From: Woeseiaceae bacterium
GTDB lineage: Bacteria; Pseudomonadota; Gammaproteobacteria; Steroidobacterales; Woeseiaceae
DNA: 38,854 nucleotides
Assembly: GCA_013043165.1 (NCBI GenBank)
Contig: JABDOQ010000034.1
Location: 1 to 38,854, forward strand
Direction: 5' to 3'
Part shown: positions 27,290 to 36,049 of the stretch, one piece after another
Numbering within the stretch: the stretch's first letter is position 1
How the letters are laid out: each line of letters opens with the position of its first letter
Notes under the pieces: model-generated
Database searches by the model: none
Told to the model about the DNA's origin: nothing
What the model saw: the letters and a program-made list of their open reading frames with translations, nothing else
Made by a program: the position numbers and the translations under genes

Positions 27290-28420
27290 CTAGCTGATGC
27301 GCTCGAAAAAGCGTTTCACGGTGTCCAGCCAGCTCTCGGCCCGCGGACTGTGTTTGTCGCCGCCTGTCTGCAGCGAAGCTTCGAACTGCTCGAGCAGGTC
27401 CTTTTGTTCGGCCGTCAGGTGCACCGGAGTCTCTACGGAGACCTGGGCGAACAAATCGCCCTGCCGCGCATCTCGCACGGTCCTGACCCCTTTGCCACGC
27501 AGCCGGAAAACCTTGCCCGACTGTGTGCCGGCCGGGATTTTGAGAGCAACGTTGCCGTCCAGCGTCGGCAGTTCAACCTCGCCGCCCAGCGCTGCCGTGG
27601 CGATACTAACCGGCACCTCGCACGACAGATTCGAGCCTTCGCGATCGAAGATTTTGTGCGGATTAACGCGGATCTCGACGTACAAGTCGCCCGCCGGTCC
27701 GCCGTTGCGACCCGCCTCGCCCTCGCCCGAGAGCCGGATGCGATCGCCGTCGTCCACACCGGGCGGTACCTTGACAGCGAGCGTTCGCGTCTTGCGAATA
27801 CGCCCACGACCGTGGCAATCGTTGCAGGGATCGGCGATCGTCGTGCCTGCGCCCTTGCATGCAGGACAGGTCTGCTGAATCGAGAAGAACCCCTGCTGCA
27901 TGCGGACCTGGCCAACACCGCCGCAAGTTGAGCACTGGATGGGTTCACTGCCCTTCTTGGCGCCGCTGCCGCTGCAGGTATCGCAGGCGACCTGGGTAGG
28001 CACATCAATCTTGATGTTGTCGCCCGCAACGGCTTTCTCGAGATCGAGCTTCAGTTCGTAGCCGAGATCTGCGCCGCGGAAAACCTGGGGACCGCCGCCG
28101 CGACGACCGCCACCGCCGAAAATGTCGCCGAAGACATCGCCGAAGATGTCGCTGAAGCCCTCGGCGCCGAATCCGCCCGGACCACCGGGACCGCTGCGCA
28201 CACCTTCGTGCCCAAAGCGGTCGTAGGCCGAGCGCTTGTCGGCATCCTTGAGGACTTCATAGGCTTCCTTGGCCTCCTTGAACTGCTCATCGGAGCCATC
28301 ACCATCCTTGTTGCGGTCGGGGTGATGCTTCATGGCAAGGCGACGATAGGCCTTCTTGATCTCGTCAGCGGATGCTGATTTCGAGACGCCCAGTACTTCG
28401 TAGTAGTCGCGTTTCGCCAT
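27290..28420 (-). CDS. dnaJ: Chaperone protein DnaJ
   Basis: DnaJ delivers unfolded proteins to DnaK and stimulates its ATPase. The J domain has HPD at 33-35. A Gly/Phe-rich linker (about 75-112) follows, then four CxxCxGxG zinc motifs ([32 protein letters not shown]) and two C-terminal substrate-binding domains. The length of 376 residues is typical. It is preceded by a strong hairpin after dnaK, and its ATG has GGGA a few bases upstream. Confidence 0.98.
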   Translation of the reverse strand: MAKRDYYEVLGVSKSASADEIKKAYRRLAMKHHPDRNKDGDGSDEQFKEAKEAYEVLKDADKRSAYDRFGHEGVRSGPGGPGGFGAEGFSDIFGDVFGDIFGGGGRRGGGPQVFRGADLGYELKLDLEKAVAGDNIKIDVPTQVACDTCSGSGAKKGSEPIQCSTCGGVGQVRMQQGFFSIQQTCPACKGAGTTIADPCNDCHGRGRIRKTRTLAVKVPPGVDDGDRIRLSGEGEAGRNGGPAGDLYVEIRVNPHKIFDREGSNLSCEVPVSIATAALGGEVELPTLDGNVALKIPAGTQSGKVFRLRGKGVRTVRDARQGDLFAQVSVETPVHLTAEQKDLLEQFEASLQTGGDKHSPRAESWLDTVKRFFERIS

Positions 28421-28434
28421 GGTTCCCTATAGTT

Positions 28435-28456
28435 CGGGCGCCCCGTAGGGCGCCCG
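28435..28456 (-). other. Strong hairpin between dnaK and dnaJ
   Basis: On the minus strand CGGGCGCCC and GGGCGCCCG form a perfect 9-bp GC stem closed by the loop TACG between C and G, a UNCG-type tetraloop, among the most stable RNA loops. No T-run follows (AACTATAGGG), so full termination is unlikely. It may set the dnaK:dnaJ ratio by partial termination or by blocking 3' exonucleases; that role is inference. Confidence 0.8.
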
Positions 28457-28482
28457 GACGTTTTCCTGCTTGCGTCAGCTTA

Positions 28483-30405
28483 CTAAGATTTCGATGCGTC
28501 GTCCTTGTCGACTTCCTCGAATTCCGCATCGACGACATCGTCATCGGATGCAGACGCGGTTTCGTCGCCGCCGGCACCATCAGCAGCCTGCTCCGCATAC
28601 AGCTTCTGAGCAAGCCCGCCAGACGCTTCGCCCAATGCGGCCATCTTTTTCTCGATGACGTCTTTGTCGTCGTTTTCGAGCGCGCCCTTGAGATCCGACA
28701 CCGCGTTCTCGACCGCTTGCCGTTCCTCGGCACTGGCTTTTTCACCGAGTTCACTGAGCGTCTTCTCTGCCGCATGGATCAATCCGTCTGCCTGGTTGCG
28801 CGTGTCCACGAGTTCGCGGAACTTGCGGTCTTCCTCCGCATGGCTCTCGGCATCGGCGACCATCTTCTCGATCTCGTCCTCCGACAGACCGCTGGATGCC
28901 TTGATGACGATGTTCTGGCTCTTGCCCGTCGCCTTGTCTTTGGCAGATACGTTCAGAATACCGTTTGCATCGATGTCAAACTTCACTTCGATCTGCGGCA
29001 AGCCACGCGGCGCCGGCGGAATATCGGCCAGGTCAAAACGACCCAGCGACTTGTTGTCCAGGGCGCGTTCGCGTTCGCCCTGCAGGACGTGAATCGTCAC
29101 GGCCGTCTGATTGTCATCGGCGGTCGAGAAAACCTGCTCCGCGTTGGCCGGTATGGTCGTGTTCTTGTCGATCAGCTTGGTCATGACACCACCGAGCGTC
29201 TCGATTCCGAGCGACAGCGGTGTGACATCGAGCAGGAGTACATCCTTGACGTCACCCGCCAGCACGCCGCCCTGGATGGCGGCACCCAGTGCAACCGCTT
29301 CGTCGGGATTCACGTCACGACGCGGCTCTTTGCCGAAGAAGCTCTGCACCTCGGCCTGAACCTTGGGCATGCGCGTCTGGCCACCCACGAGGATGACATC
29401 GTCCACCTCGTTGACTTTCAGTCCGGCGTCCTTCAATGCAATCTTGCAGGGACCGATAGTCCGATCGATAAGTTCCTCGACCAATGATTCCAGCTTGGCG
29501 CGCGTCAACTTGATATTGAGGTGCTTCGGACCACTGGCATCTGCCGTTACGTACGGCAGGTTCACTTCGGTCTGCTGCTGCGTACTCAGCTCGATTTTGG
29601 CTTTCTCGGCCGCTTCCTTAAGGCGCTGCATCGCACGCGCATCGCCGCTGATATCCACGCCGCTCTCGCGCTGGAACTCGTGCGTCAGATACTCGATGAC
29701 GCGCATGTCGAAGTCCTCGCCGCCAAGGAACGTATCACCATTGGTTGCGAGCACTTCGAACTGGTGTTCGCCGTCGACTTCCGCAATCTCGATAATCGAC
29801 ACGTCGAAGGTACCGCCGCCAAGATCGAACACGGCGATTTTCTTGTCACCGCGCTTTTTGTCCATGCCATAGGCAAGCGCTGCAGCGGTCGGTTCGTTGA
29901 TAATGCGCTTGACTTCCAGCCCGGCAATCTTGCCGGCGTCCTTGGTTGCCTGGCGCTGCGAATCATTGAAGTAGGCCGGTACCGTGACAACTGCTTCGGT
30001 CACGGTCTCGCCGAGGTAGTCCTCGGCGGTCTTTTTCATTTTCATCAGGACGCGTGCCGAGATCTCGGGTGGCGCCATCTTGTTGCCGCCCGCCTCGACC
30101 CAGGCATCGCCGTTGTCAGCCTTGACGATCGCGTACGGCACCATCTTGATATCGCGCTGTACGACGTCGTCTTCAAAACGACGCCCGATCAGGCGCTTGA
30201 TCGCAAATAACGTGTTTTCAGGATTCGTCACAGCCTGTCGTTTGGCAGACTGGCCGACCAGCACCTGATCGTCCTTGGTGAATGCGACGATCGACGGTGT
30301 GGTGCGATCACCTTCGCTGTTCTCGATGACCTTGGGTGTACCACCCTCCATCACTGCGACGCAGGAGTTAGTAGTACCCAGGTCGATACCAATCACTTTA
30401 CCCAT
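28483..30405 (-). CDS. dnaK: Chaperone protein DnaK (Hsp70)
   Basis: DnaK is the ATP-dependent Hsp70 chaperone, working with DnaJ and GrpE. The 640-residue protein begins [21 protein letters not shown] (phosphate 1 motif); other Hsp70 signatures include [16 protein letters not shown] and [14 protein letters not shown]. The interdomain linker is [18 protein letters not shown], after which the substrate-binding domain and lid follow. The C-terminal tail contains EEVDKDD. The ATG has GGAG 10 bases upstream. A sigma-32-type promoter lies in the gap after grpE. Confidence 0.99.
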   Translation of the reverse strand: MGKVIGIDLGTTNSCVAVMEGGTPKVIENSEGDRTTPSIVAFTKDDQVLVGQSAKRQAVTNPENTLFAIKRLIGRRFEDDVVQRDIKMVPYAIVKADNGDAWVEAGGNKMAPPEISARVLMKMKKTAEDYLGETVTEAVVTVPAYFNDSQRQATKDAGKIAGLEVKRIINEPTAAALAYGMDKKRGDKKIAVFDLGGGTFDVSIIEIAEVDGEHQFEVLATNGDTFLGGEDFDMRVIEYLTHEFQRESGVDISGDARAMQRLKEAAEKAKIELSTQQQTEVNLPYVTADASGPKHLNIKLTRAKLESLVEELIDRTIGPCKIALKDAGLKVNEVDDVILVGGQTRMPKVQAEVQSFFGKEPRRDVNPDEAVALGAAIQGGVLAGDVKDVLLLDVTPLSLGIETLGGVMTKLIDKNTTIPANAEQVFSTADDNQTAVTIHVLQGERERALDNKSLGRFDLADIPPAPRGLPQIEVKFDIDANGILNVSAKDKATGKSQNIVIKASSGLSEDEIEKMVADAESHAEEDRKFRELVDTRNQADGLIHAAEKTLSELGEKASAEERQAVENAVSDLKGALENDDKDVIEKKMAALGEASGGLAQKLYAEQAADGAGGDETASASDDDVVDAEFEEVDKDDASKS

Positions 30406-30449
30406 TTTCTAGTGCTCCAAATTCGATATGAAATGCCTAAACTGGCTCA

Positions 30450-30478
30450 TAAGTGGGGCCGTGAGCCCACGATTCAAG
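30450..30478 (-). promoter_or_regulatory. Sigma-32 (heat-shock) promoter of dnaK
   Basis: On the minus strand CTTGAA (30473-30478) is followed, after 14 bases, by CCCCACTTA (30450-30458). This matches the RpoH consensus CTTGAA-N13-15-CCCCATnTA closely. It lies 45 bases upstream of the dnaK ATG. The spacer includes the inverted repeat GTGGG/CCCAC. Confidence 0.8.
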
Positions 30479-30509
30479 CGTTTCCGCCCACTTTTTTGCC
30501 AACGACAGC

Positions 30510-31052
30510 CTAGTCCTCGGCGACGATGACCATGGCGGGCCGCAGCAGGCGCCCGTTCAGGGAATACCCCTTCTGTACGACAGTCAGCACCGTCCCGGGC
30601 TCCGCTGCATCCGACGGCTGTACGCTGATCGCTTCGTGCCACTCGGGGTCGAAAGGCTCTCCCTCTGGATCGACCTGCTCGATGCCAAAGCGCTGCATCG
30701 TGCTCCCCAACAGTTTCAGCGTCGCCTCGCTGCCCTCCAGCAGGCTCTCTACACTCGCGTTTTCCGCAGCGGCCAGCGCCATCTCAAGGCCGTCTTTGAC
30801 AGCGAGCAGTTCCTTGCCGAAGCGTTCGAGCGCGAACTTGTGGGCATTTTTTACGTCCCGTGCGGCCCGTTTGCGGACGTTCTCGGTCTCGGCCGCCGCC
30901 CTGAGGTAGCGCTCCCAGTTTTCCGCCGCTTTTGCCTCAGCCGCGGCCAGCGCCGTCCCTGGGTCGTTGCCATCGGTCTCGGCCGCCTCGGCCTCAGCCC
31001 CGGAGATCTCCTCATCTGTTTCTGTTTCCGGGCGTTCTGCCTGTCCAGTCAT
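30510..31052 (-). CDS. grpE: Nucleotide exchange factor GrpE
   Basis: GrpE releases ADP from DnaK and acts as a thermosensor. The N-terminal acidic region (about 1-35) leads to a long helix (AAAEAKAAENWERYLRAAAE) and the C-terminal beta domain with the family pattern VLTVVQKGYSLNGRLLRPAMVIV. The ATG at 31052 gives 180 residues, with GGAG 7 bases upstream; a GTG seven codons earlier is in frame but lacks a good ribosome-binding site. A second sigma-32-like promoter precedes it. Confidence 0.97.
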   Translation of the reverse strand: MTGQAERPETETDEEISGAEAEAAETDGNDPGTALAAAEAKAAENWERYLRAAAETENVRKRAARDVKNAHKFALERFGKELLAVKDGLEMALAAAENASVESLLEGSEATLKLLGSTMQRFGIEQVDPEGEPFDPEWHEAISVQPSDAAEPGTVLTVVQKGYSLNGRLLRPAMVIVAED

Positions 31053-31115
31053 CAACCTGCTCCAAATCAACACTTCAGTGGCCAGCCGGCCGGCCGACGC
31101 AAAAACAACGCTGGG

Positions 31116-31144
31116 AGTCTGGGGGCCCGCAAGAAAATATCAAG
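31116..31144 (-). promoter_or_regulatory. Candidate sigma-32 promoter of grpE
   Basis: On the minus strand CTTGAT (31139-31144) and CCCCAGACT (31116-31124) are 14 bases apart, the spacing used by RpoH. The match is weaker than at dnaK but the position, between hrcA and grpE and 64 bases before the grpE ATG, fits. Confidence 0.65.
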
Positions 31145-31175
31145 AGTCACGAAGTTTTTTTCCGGGCCGAATGCC

Positions 31176-32234
31176 TCAGTTGCCGTGACTCAGTGCCGAC
31201 TCGAGCAACCTGGCCGTGACGTCGACAATGGGTACCACACGGTCATAGGCCATGCGCGTCGGCCCGATGACTCCAAGCACGCCGATCGTGTCTTCATCGA
31301 CATGGTACGGCGCCGTGACGACGCTGCAGTCATCAAAAATATCGTAGCCGGACTCCTCTCCGATAAAGATCTGAACACCGTCAGCACTGATGCTGCGATC
31401 CAGGAGATCAAGGATCAGACGCTTGCGAGAGAATGCCTCGAACAATCGCCGCAGGGTGTCAACATCGGAGAGTTCGGCGAAAGCCATCAGGTTGGTCTCA
31501 CCCGCAACCACGTACTCGTCGTCGGGATGCGCGGCACTGTCCATCGCCGAATGCGCAACGGCGATGATGTCATGCATCGCCTGGTTCATTGAATTCCGGG
31601 TATTGTCCAGGTCCTCGAGCAGACGCCCGCGCACGGACTCCAGGTCGGTCCCCGCATAGTGTTCATTGATAAAGTTCTGCGCCTGTTGCAACTCCGAAGC
31701 GCTGTATTCTCTATCGGTATGAAGTATACGGTTTTGCACCTCGCGATCATTGGTCACGAGAATAACCAAAACGCGGTTTTCCGCCAGTGGCAGAAATTCA
31801 ATCTGCCGTAGCGTTACCTGCGATGCTTTCGGGACCGACACAACACCGGCCATTCTCGTAAACTCCGATAACAGGCTCGAGACTGCAGTGACCAACGCGC
31901 CCTGATTGTCGAACCCGCTCGTTATCTGGCGTTGAATCTTCTTGATATCGCGATCGCCGGGTTGCCGATAGTGCACCAGCGTGTCGACAAAAAAACGATA
32001 ACCCTGCGGCGTCGGAATGCGCCCAGCCGATGTATGTGGCGCGGATACCAGGCCCATTTCTTCGAGATCGGACATCACATTGCGAATCGTCGCAGGACTA
32101 AGAGCCAGCCCGGAGTCTTTGGAAAGCGTACGCGAGCCAACGGGCTGTCCTTCACGGATATAGCGCTGGATGAGCACGCGTAGCAAATGCTGTCCGCGAT
32201 CGCTCGGTATCGGTTTAGTTGCTTCTGCTGACAT
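31176..32234 (-). CDS. hrcA: Heat-inducible transcription repressor HrcA
   Basis: HrcA represses chaperone operons by binding CIRCE inverted repeats and is kept active by GroEL. The 352-residue protein has the N-terminal winged-helix region with VGSRTLSKDSGLALSPATIRNVMSDLEEMGLV (about 37-68) and TSAGRIPTPQGYRFFVD after it, then the GAF-like and C-terminal domains (IGVLGVIGPTRMAYDRVVPIVD). The length is typical. It is divergent from nadK with a 104-base gap. No CIRCE element is visible in the window, so its targets (for example groES-groEL) are probably elsewhere. Confidence 0.97.
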   Translation of the reverse strand: MSAEATKPIPSDRGQHLLRVLIQRYIREGQPVGSRTLSKDSGLALSPATIRNVMSDLEEMGLVSAPHTSAGRIPTPQGYRFFVDTLVHYRQPGDRDIKKIQRQITSGFDNQGALVTAVSSLLSEFTRMAGVVSVPKASQVTLRQIEFLPLAENRVLVILVTNDREVQNRILHTDREYSASELQQAQNFINEHYAGTDLESVRGRLLEDLDNTRNSMNQAMHDIIAVAHSAMDSAAHPDDEYVVAGETNLMAFAELSDVDTLRRLFEAFSRKRLILDLLDRSISADGVQIFIGEESGYDIFDDCSVVTAPYHVDEDTIGVLGVIGPTRMAYDRVVPIVDVTARLLESALSHGN

Positions 32235-32303
32235 TCGCTAGAAACAAGGGAAATCCCCAGCCTGTTTGCTGTGATAGGGTGTCGGGCACACGCTAGCAAC
32301 GGC

Positions 32304-32332
32304 TTGGCGGTCGGTCAAGGGTTTGCCACAAT
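32304..32332 (+). promoter_or_regulatory. Candidate promoter of nadK
   Basis: TTGGCG (32304-32309) and CACAAT (32327-32332) are 17 bases apart, each matching four of six consensus bases. The -10 box ends 6 bases before the nadK ATG, so the transcript would start at about the start codon. Confidence 0.4.
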
Positions 32333-32338
32333 CGCTAC

Positions 32339-33223
32339 ATGAAGACGCAGTTTGCCAACATCGCAATCCTAGGCCGCCACAATGATCCCCGGGTTGCCGA
32401 ACCCATGCAGGAACTGACGCGGTATTTGTCCAAAGCCGGCGTAAATGTATTCGCGGCCGAATCCCTGAAGCTGGAACTGGCCGTGACGCGCATGCAAGAG
32501 GAAGACCTTTGCGACGTCGCGGACCTGATCATTGCAATCGGCGGCGACGGCACGATGCTCTATGCCGGCCGCCTCGCGCGCGAATCCGGCACGCCGATCC
32601 TCGGCATCAATCGTGGTCGCCTCGGATTTCTTGCCGACGTAACGCCCGATGAAATGATCAATAGCGTCGAGCAGGTTTTACACGGCAACTACACGCGCGA
32701 TTCAAGAATGCTTCTGGAGGCGCGCTTGCACACGGACTCGGGGACAGAAAGCACGGCGTTCGCGCTGAATGACGTCGTATTGCAACGTCGTGAAACAGGC
32801 CGCATGGTGGATTTCTCAACGCGAATCGCGGGGAAATTCGTGAACACGCATTCGGGCGACGGGCTGATCATTGCAACGCCAACCGGCTCTACCGCGTATG
32901 CGCTAAGCTGTGGTGGTCCCATCATCGAACCTGAACTGAACGCAGTGACTGTCGTCCCGATTTGTCCGCATACGCTTACGGACCGGCCGCTTGTGATCGC
33001 CGCTGAACAGACCATTGAAGTCGTACTACTGGAGCGAGACGAGACGCTGGCGGAGATCACTGTTGATGGATTCTCGATGGGCGAAATCCGTCCCGCAGAC
33101 CGACTCGTTATCTCGGCGGCGGATCAACGAATTACGCTGGTGCACCCACCCAGCTATGATTTCTACGGCATACTTCGTTCCAAGCTGTTTTGGGGACGCG
33201 ACAGCCGCAACCGCAACAACTAA
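32339..33223 (+). CDS. nadK: NAD kinase
   Basis: NadK phosphorylates NAD to NADP. The family motifs are intact in 294 residues: GGDGTML at 68-74 with catalytic Asp70, GINRGRLGFLADV, the NE/D region FALNDVVLQR, and SGDGLIIATPTGSTAYALSCGGPI. The substrate-site motif continues with CPHTLTDRPLV. The ATG has no ribosome-binding site (GCCACAATCGCTAC) and a candidate -10 box just before it. It is followed by recN after 17 bases, a conserved pair. Confidence 0.97.
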   Translation: MKTQFANIAILGRHNDPRVAEPMQELTRYLSKAGVNVFAAESLKLELAVTRMQEEDLCDVADLIIAIGGDGTMLYAGRLARESGTPILGINRGRLGFLADVTPDEMINSVEQVLHGNYTRDSRMLLEARLHTDSGTESTAFALNDVVLQRRETGRMVDFSTRIAGKFVNTHSGDGLIIATPTGSTAYALSCGGPIIEPELNAVTVVPICPHTLTDRPLVIAAEQTIEVVLLERDETLAEITVDGFSMGEIRPADRLVISAADQRITLVHPPSYDFYGILRSKLFWGRDSRNRNN

Positions 33224-33240
33224 GTTCCGGGAAGCAAGAC

Positions 33241-34923
33241 ATGCTGCTGAACCTGCAGGTACGCGACTTTGCCATCATCGACCGAATCGATATCGAGTTC
33301 GAGGCCGGCATGACCGTTCTGACGGGCGAGACTGGCGCCGGCAAATCGATCCTGGTCGATGCGCTGGGCCTCGTGCTTGGCGAACGCGGCAGCGCACAAC
33401 TCGTGCGTGACGCTGCCAGCCGCGCCGAGTTCGCGGCCGAATTCGATGTCTCGGACGTTGCGTCTGCACGCGCCTGGCTCGAGGAACACACGCTTGATCG
33501 CGACGACGAGTGTTTGTTGCGCCGCGTCGTAAATAGCGACGGTCGCTCGCGCGCATTCATAAACGGTAACCCGGTGCCGCTGTCACAACTGAAGAGCCTT
33601 GGTGAACTGCTGCTCGATATCCACGGCCAGCACTTCCATCAATCGCTTGGTCGACGTGCCGTGCAGCGTGACCTGCTCGATTTTTTCGGTGGCTTGCTCG
33701 ACAAACGTGCGACAACGGAACTCAGTTTTGCGACCTGGAAGTCCGTAGCGGATCGCCTGCAGCAACTGACCGAGGCCGAAACTGACCGGGCATCGCGTCT
33801 CGATCTGTTGAGCTTTCAGCTACAGGAACTCGATGGGCTGGCACTGTCACCCGACGAACTCGGAGACCTGCGCGCCGAGCGACAAAGACTGCAAAATAGC
33901 GGCCGCCTCGCCGAGGGAGTCGGCAGCGCCTTGCAGAGCCTGTTTGAGAACGATGCTGGAAATGCAAACAGTCTTGTTGCGGACGCGTTACGCGCCGTTG
34001 AACCGTTGTTGGACTATGACGAGAGCCTTGCACCCGTGCTGGAAATGCTTGACAGCGCCAGCATACAGGTCACAGAAGCGGCTGACTCGCTGCGTCGCTA
34101 CAGTGACTCGATCGACATGGACCCGCGGCGCCGCGATTGGGTCGAGGAACGGCTCGACTCCATTCAGACTGTCGCGCGCAAGCACCGGGTCTCCCCCGAT
34201 GAACTGCCTGCCCAGGTCGAGAGACTGCGGCAGGAACACGACCTGCTCAGTCACGCCGAAGAGCGCGGGCGAGAACTGGATCGTCAGGCCGAGGCCGCCA
34301 AGTCCGAGTTCCTCAAGCGAGCCAAGGCGCTGTCGAACGGCCGGCGGAAGGCCTGCAAAAGTTTTGCGGCCGCAGTTACCGGGGCCATGAAGAGCCTCGG
34401 AATGCCGGGCGGTGTATTCGATATTGCACTGACAGCGCTCGACGAACCTTCAGCCCGGTCCTGGGGAATGGACGAGATCGACTTTCTGATCAGCGCAAAT
34501 CCCGGACAGCCTACCCAGCCGCTGGCCAGGATCGCCTCCGGCGGCGAACTGTCGCGCATGAGTCTTGCAATCCAGGTAATCGCAAGCGATGGCAGTGCGA
34601 TTCCGACCATGGTCTTTGACGAGATCGACAGCGGCGTCGGTGGCGGCGTTGCAGAAATGGTGGGGCGTCGTTTGCAGGAGCTCGGCGCCAGCCGCCAGGT
34701 ACTTTGCGTTACGCATTTGCCGCAGGTCGCGAGTCTTGCCGACCGGCACATTCGCGTAAGCAAGGTCAGCGACGGCAAGTCAACCCGCACGCGGTTGCAT
34801 GTTCTGAACAAGGATGAGCGTGTGGATGAACTGGCCCGTATGCTGGGCGGCGTGGAAATTACACGGAAGACACTCGCGCATGCCGCAGAGATGTTGGCCG
34901 GCGCGCCGAAGAAGCGTGCCTGA
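33241..34923 (+). CDS. recN: DNA repair protein RecN
   Basis: RecN is an SMC-like ATPase that holds broken DNA ends together during double-strand break repair. The N-terminal Walker A GETGAGKS spans 29-36, the middle (about 150-370) is coiled-coil, and the C-terminal half has the ABC signature IASGGELSRMSLAIQ and Walker B TMVFDEIDSGVGG. The ATG at 33241 (MLLNLQVRDFAIID) gives 560 residues; GGGAAG lies 8 bases upstream. A 17-codon upstream extension overlaps nadK and is dropped. I see no SOS box. It ends one base from the convergent fur stop. Confidence 0.96.
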   Translation: MLLNLQVRDFAIIDRIDIEFEAGMTVLTGETGAGKSILVDALGLVLGERGSAQLVRDAASRAEFAAEFDVSDVASARAWLEEHTLDRDDECLLRRVVNSDGRSRAFINGNPVPLSQLKSLGELLLDIHGQHFHQSLGRRAVQRDLLDFFGGLLDKRATTELSFATWKSVADRLQQLTEAETDRASRLDLLSFQLQELDGLALSPDELGDLRAERQRLQNSGRLAEGVGSALQSLFENDAGNANSLVADALRAVEPLLDYDESLAPVLEMLDSASIQVTEAADSLRRYSDSIDMDPRRRDWVEERLDSIQTVARKHRVSPDELPAQVERLRQEHDLLSHAEERGRELDRQAEAAKSEFLKRAKALSNGRRKACKSFAAAVTGAMKSLGMPGGVFDIALTALDEPSARSWGMDEIDFLISANPGQPTQPLARIASGGELSRMSLAIQVIASDGSAIPTMVFDEIDSGVGGGVAEMVGRRLQELGASRQVLCVTHLPQVASLADRHIRVSKVSDGKSTRTRLHVLNKDERVDELARMLGGVEITRKTLAHAAEMLAGAPKKRA

Positions 34924-34924
34924 A

Positions 34925-35353
34925 TCAGCTGTCGTCAGGGTCCCTGTCTTCGCCTTTTTGCTTTACGTACAACACCAGGCTGTGATCCAGTAACTCGTAA
35001 CCATACTCTTCGGCAATATCGTGCTGCAGGCGTTCGATTTCCTCGCTGACAAATTCAATGACATCACCGGTTTCTACACAGACCATATGATCGTGATGCT
35101 CACCGTCATCAAGCTCAAAAACGGAATGTCCACCTTCGAAGTTGTGTCGTGTAACCAGTCCGGCCGCTTCGAATTGGGTGAGAACGCGGTAGACCGTTGC
35201 CAGACCGATGTCTTCACCAGCCTGCAATAGTTCCTTGTATATGTCCTCGGCACTCAAGTGGCGCAGCTTCGCCCCTTCGAGAATCTCGAGGATTTTCAGG
35301 CGCGGCAGAGTGATTTTGAGGCCCGCCTTTCGAAGTTCCTGTCGTTGCTGCAT
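34925..35353 (-). CDS. fur: Ferric uptake regulator Fur
   Basis: Fur is the Fe(II)-dependent repressor of iron acquisition genes. The winged helix spans about 1-80, with the recognition region GLATVYRVLTQFEAAGLV. The metal-site motif HHDH is at 86-89. Only one cysteine of the E. coli CxxC pair remains: Cys92 is present but position 95 is Thr (MVCVETGDVIEF), as in some other gammaproteobacterial Fur proteins. The length is 142 residues. It is divergent from bamE and has GAAAGAG upstream of the ATG. I do not see a clear Fur box in the 60-base gap. Confidence 0.97.
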   Translation of the reverse strand: MQQRQELRKAGLKITLPRLKILEILEGAKLRHLSAEDIYKELLQAGEDIGLATVYRVLTQFEAAGLVTRHNFEGGHSVFELDDGEHHDHMVCVETGDVIEFVSEEIERLQHDIAEEYGYELLDHSLVLYVKQKGEDRDPDDS

Positions 35354-35384
35354 GAGTGAACTCTTTCAAGGTATGATGCGCGCC

Positions 35385-35390
35385 TATTAT
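35385..35390 (+). promoter_or_regulatory. Candidate -10 box of bamE
   Basis: TATTAT matches the -10 consensus at five of six bases, 24 bases before the bamE ATG. The best -35 at suitable distance, CTTTCA (35363-35368, 16-base spacer), is weak. Confidence 0.35.
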
Positions 35391-35413
35391 GACCCAGTTG
35401 GCAGTCCGGCTCT

Positions 35414-35746
35414 ATGGTAAACCGTAAATCTATCCTTCTCGTCCTGCTGTGCGCATCGCTGGCGCTGGCCGGCGGCTGCGTCTATCGTGCCAATATTGCG
35501 CAGGGCAACCTGATCAAGCAGGAGGATCTCGATCAGGCTGAGGTCGGCATGACACGCAATCAGATTCGATTCCTGCTGGGTACTCCGATGATTGACGATC
35601 CGTTTCACAAGGATCGCTGGGACTATGTTTACTACCTGAAGATCGGCCGCAAGGATGCGAGCTTCAAGCGCTGGGTGTCGGTTTTCTTTGTGGAAGACCG
35701 GGTCAGCCGGATTCTCAGGGATCAGGAGCTCGATCCGCGTCTCTAG
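35414..35746 (+). CDS. bamE: Outer membrane assembly lipoprotein BamE (SmpA/OmlA)
   Basis: BamE is a lipoprotein of the BAM complex that inserts beta-barrel proteins into the outer membrane. The 110-residue protein has a signal peptide ending in LAGGC, with Cys22 as the lipidated residue; the lipobox is slightly unusual (AGGC). The conserved core follows: QAEVGMTRNQIRFLLGTPMIDDPF and WDYVYYLKIG. It is next to fur as in many gammaproteobacteria. Its TAG overlaps the opposite-strand stop of rnfH in a shared CTAG. Confidence 0.96.
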   Translation: MVNRKSILLVLLCASLALAGGCVYRANIAQGNLIKQEDLDQAEVGMTRNQIRFLLGTPMIDDPFHKDRWDYVYYLKIGRKDASFKRWVSVFFVEDRVSRILRDQELDPRL

Positions 35747-36048
35747 TCTTTCGTCGTCTGCCCCATCGTCCGACCCAACAACGCAAGCTGGCGACGCGCC
35801 TGTCTCGGGTCCATTTCCAGCGTCCTGTATATCTCCACCCGGTCTCCGTCTGACAGGATGTAGTCTCTCTCAACCAGTTTCCCCCAGACGCCAGCCTGCA
35901 GCTCGTCGAGATTTTCCGTGGGGAACTGGCTCGCGATTGCACTCTCGGAAATGGCGTCGGCCACTGTCGCGCCACGCCCCAGGGTCACAGCTATCAGGCG
36001 CTGCCTGGCGGCGCTCGCAAATACGACCTCGACCCGTATGTCAGCCAC
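35743..36048 (-). CDS. rnfH: RnfH/RatB family ubiquitin-like protein
   Basis: This is a small beta-grasp protein of the RnfH (UPF0125, RatB) family, whose function is unsettled; it is the usual partner of ratA. The 101 residues show the family pattern IRVEVVFASAARQRLIAVTLGRGATVADAI, then VWGKLVERDYILSDGDRVEIYRTLEMDPR. The start is GTG one base after the ratA stop, implying coupled translation. The stop is antiparallel to that of bamE within CTAG. Confidence 0.92.
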   Translation of the reverse strand: MADIRVEVVFASAARQRLIAVTLGRGATVADAISESAIASQFPTENLDELQAGVWGKLVERDYILSDGDRVEIYRTLEMDPRQARRQLALLGRTMGQTTKD

Positions 36049-36049
36049 C

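Noticed and set aside
28372-29487. A 371-codon plus-strand frame opposite dnaK
   Set aside because: dnaK is complete on the minus strand, and long antisense frames opposite dnaK are a common artefact of its codon usage.
30406-30425. Possible CIRCE half-site (GAGCACT) before dnaK
   Set aside because: CIRCE needs TTAGCACTC and GAGTGCTAA 9 bases apart. Neither half is correctly present.
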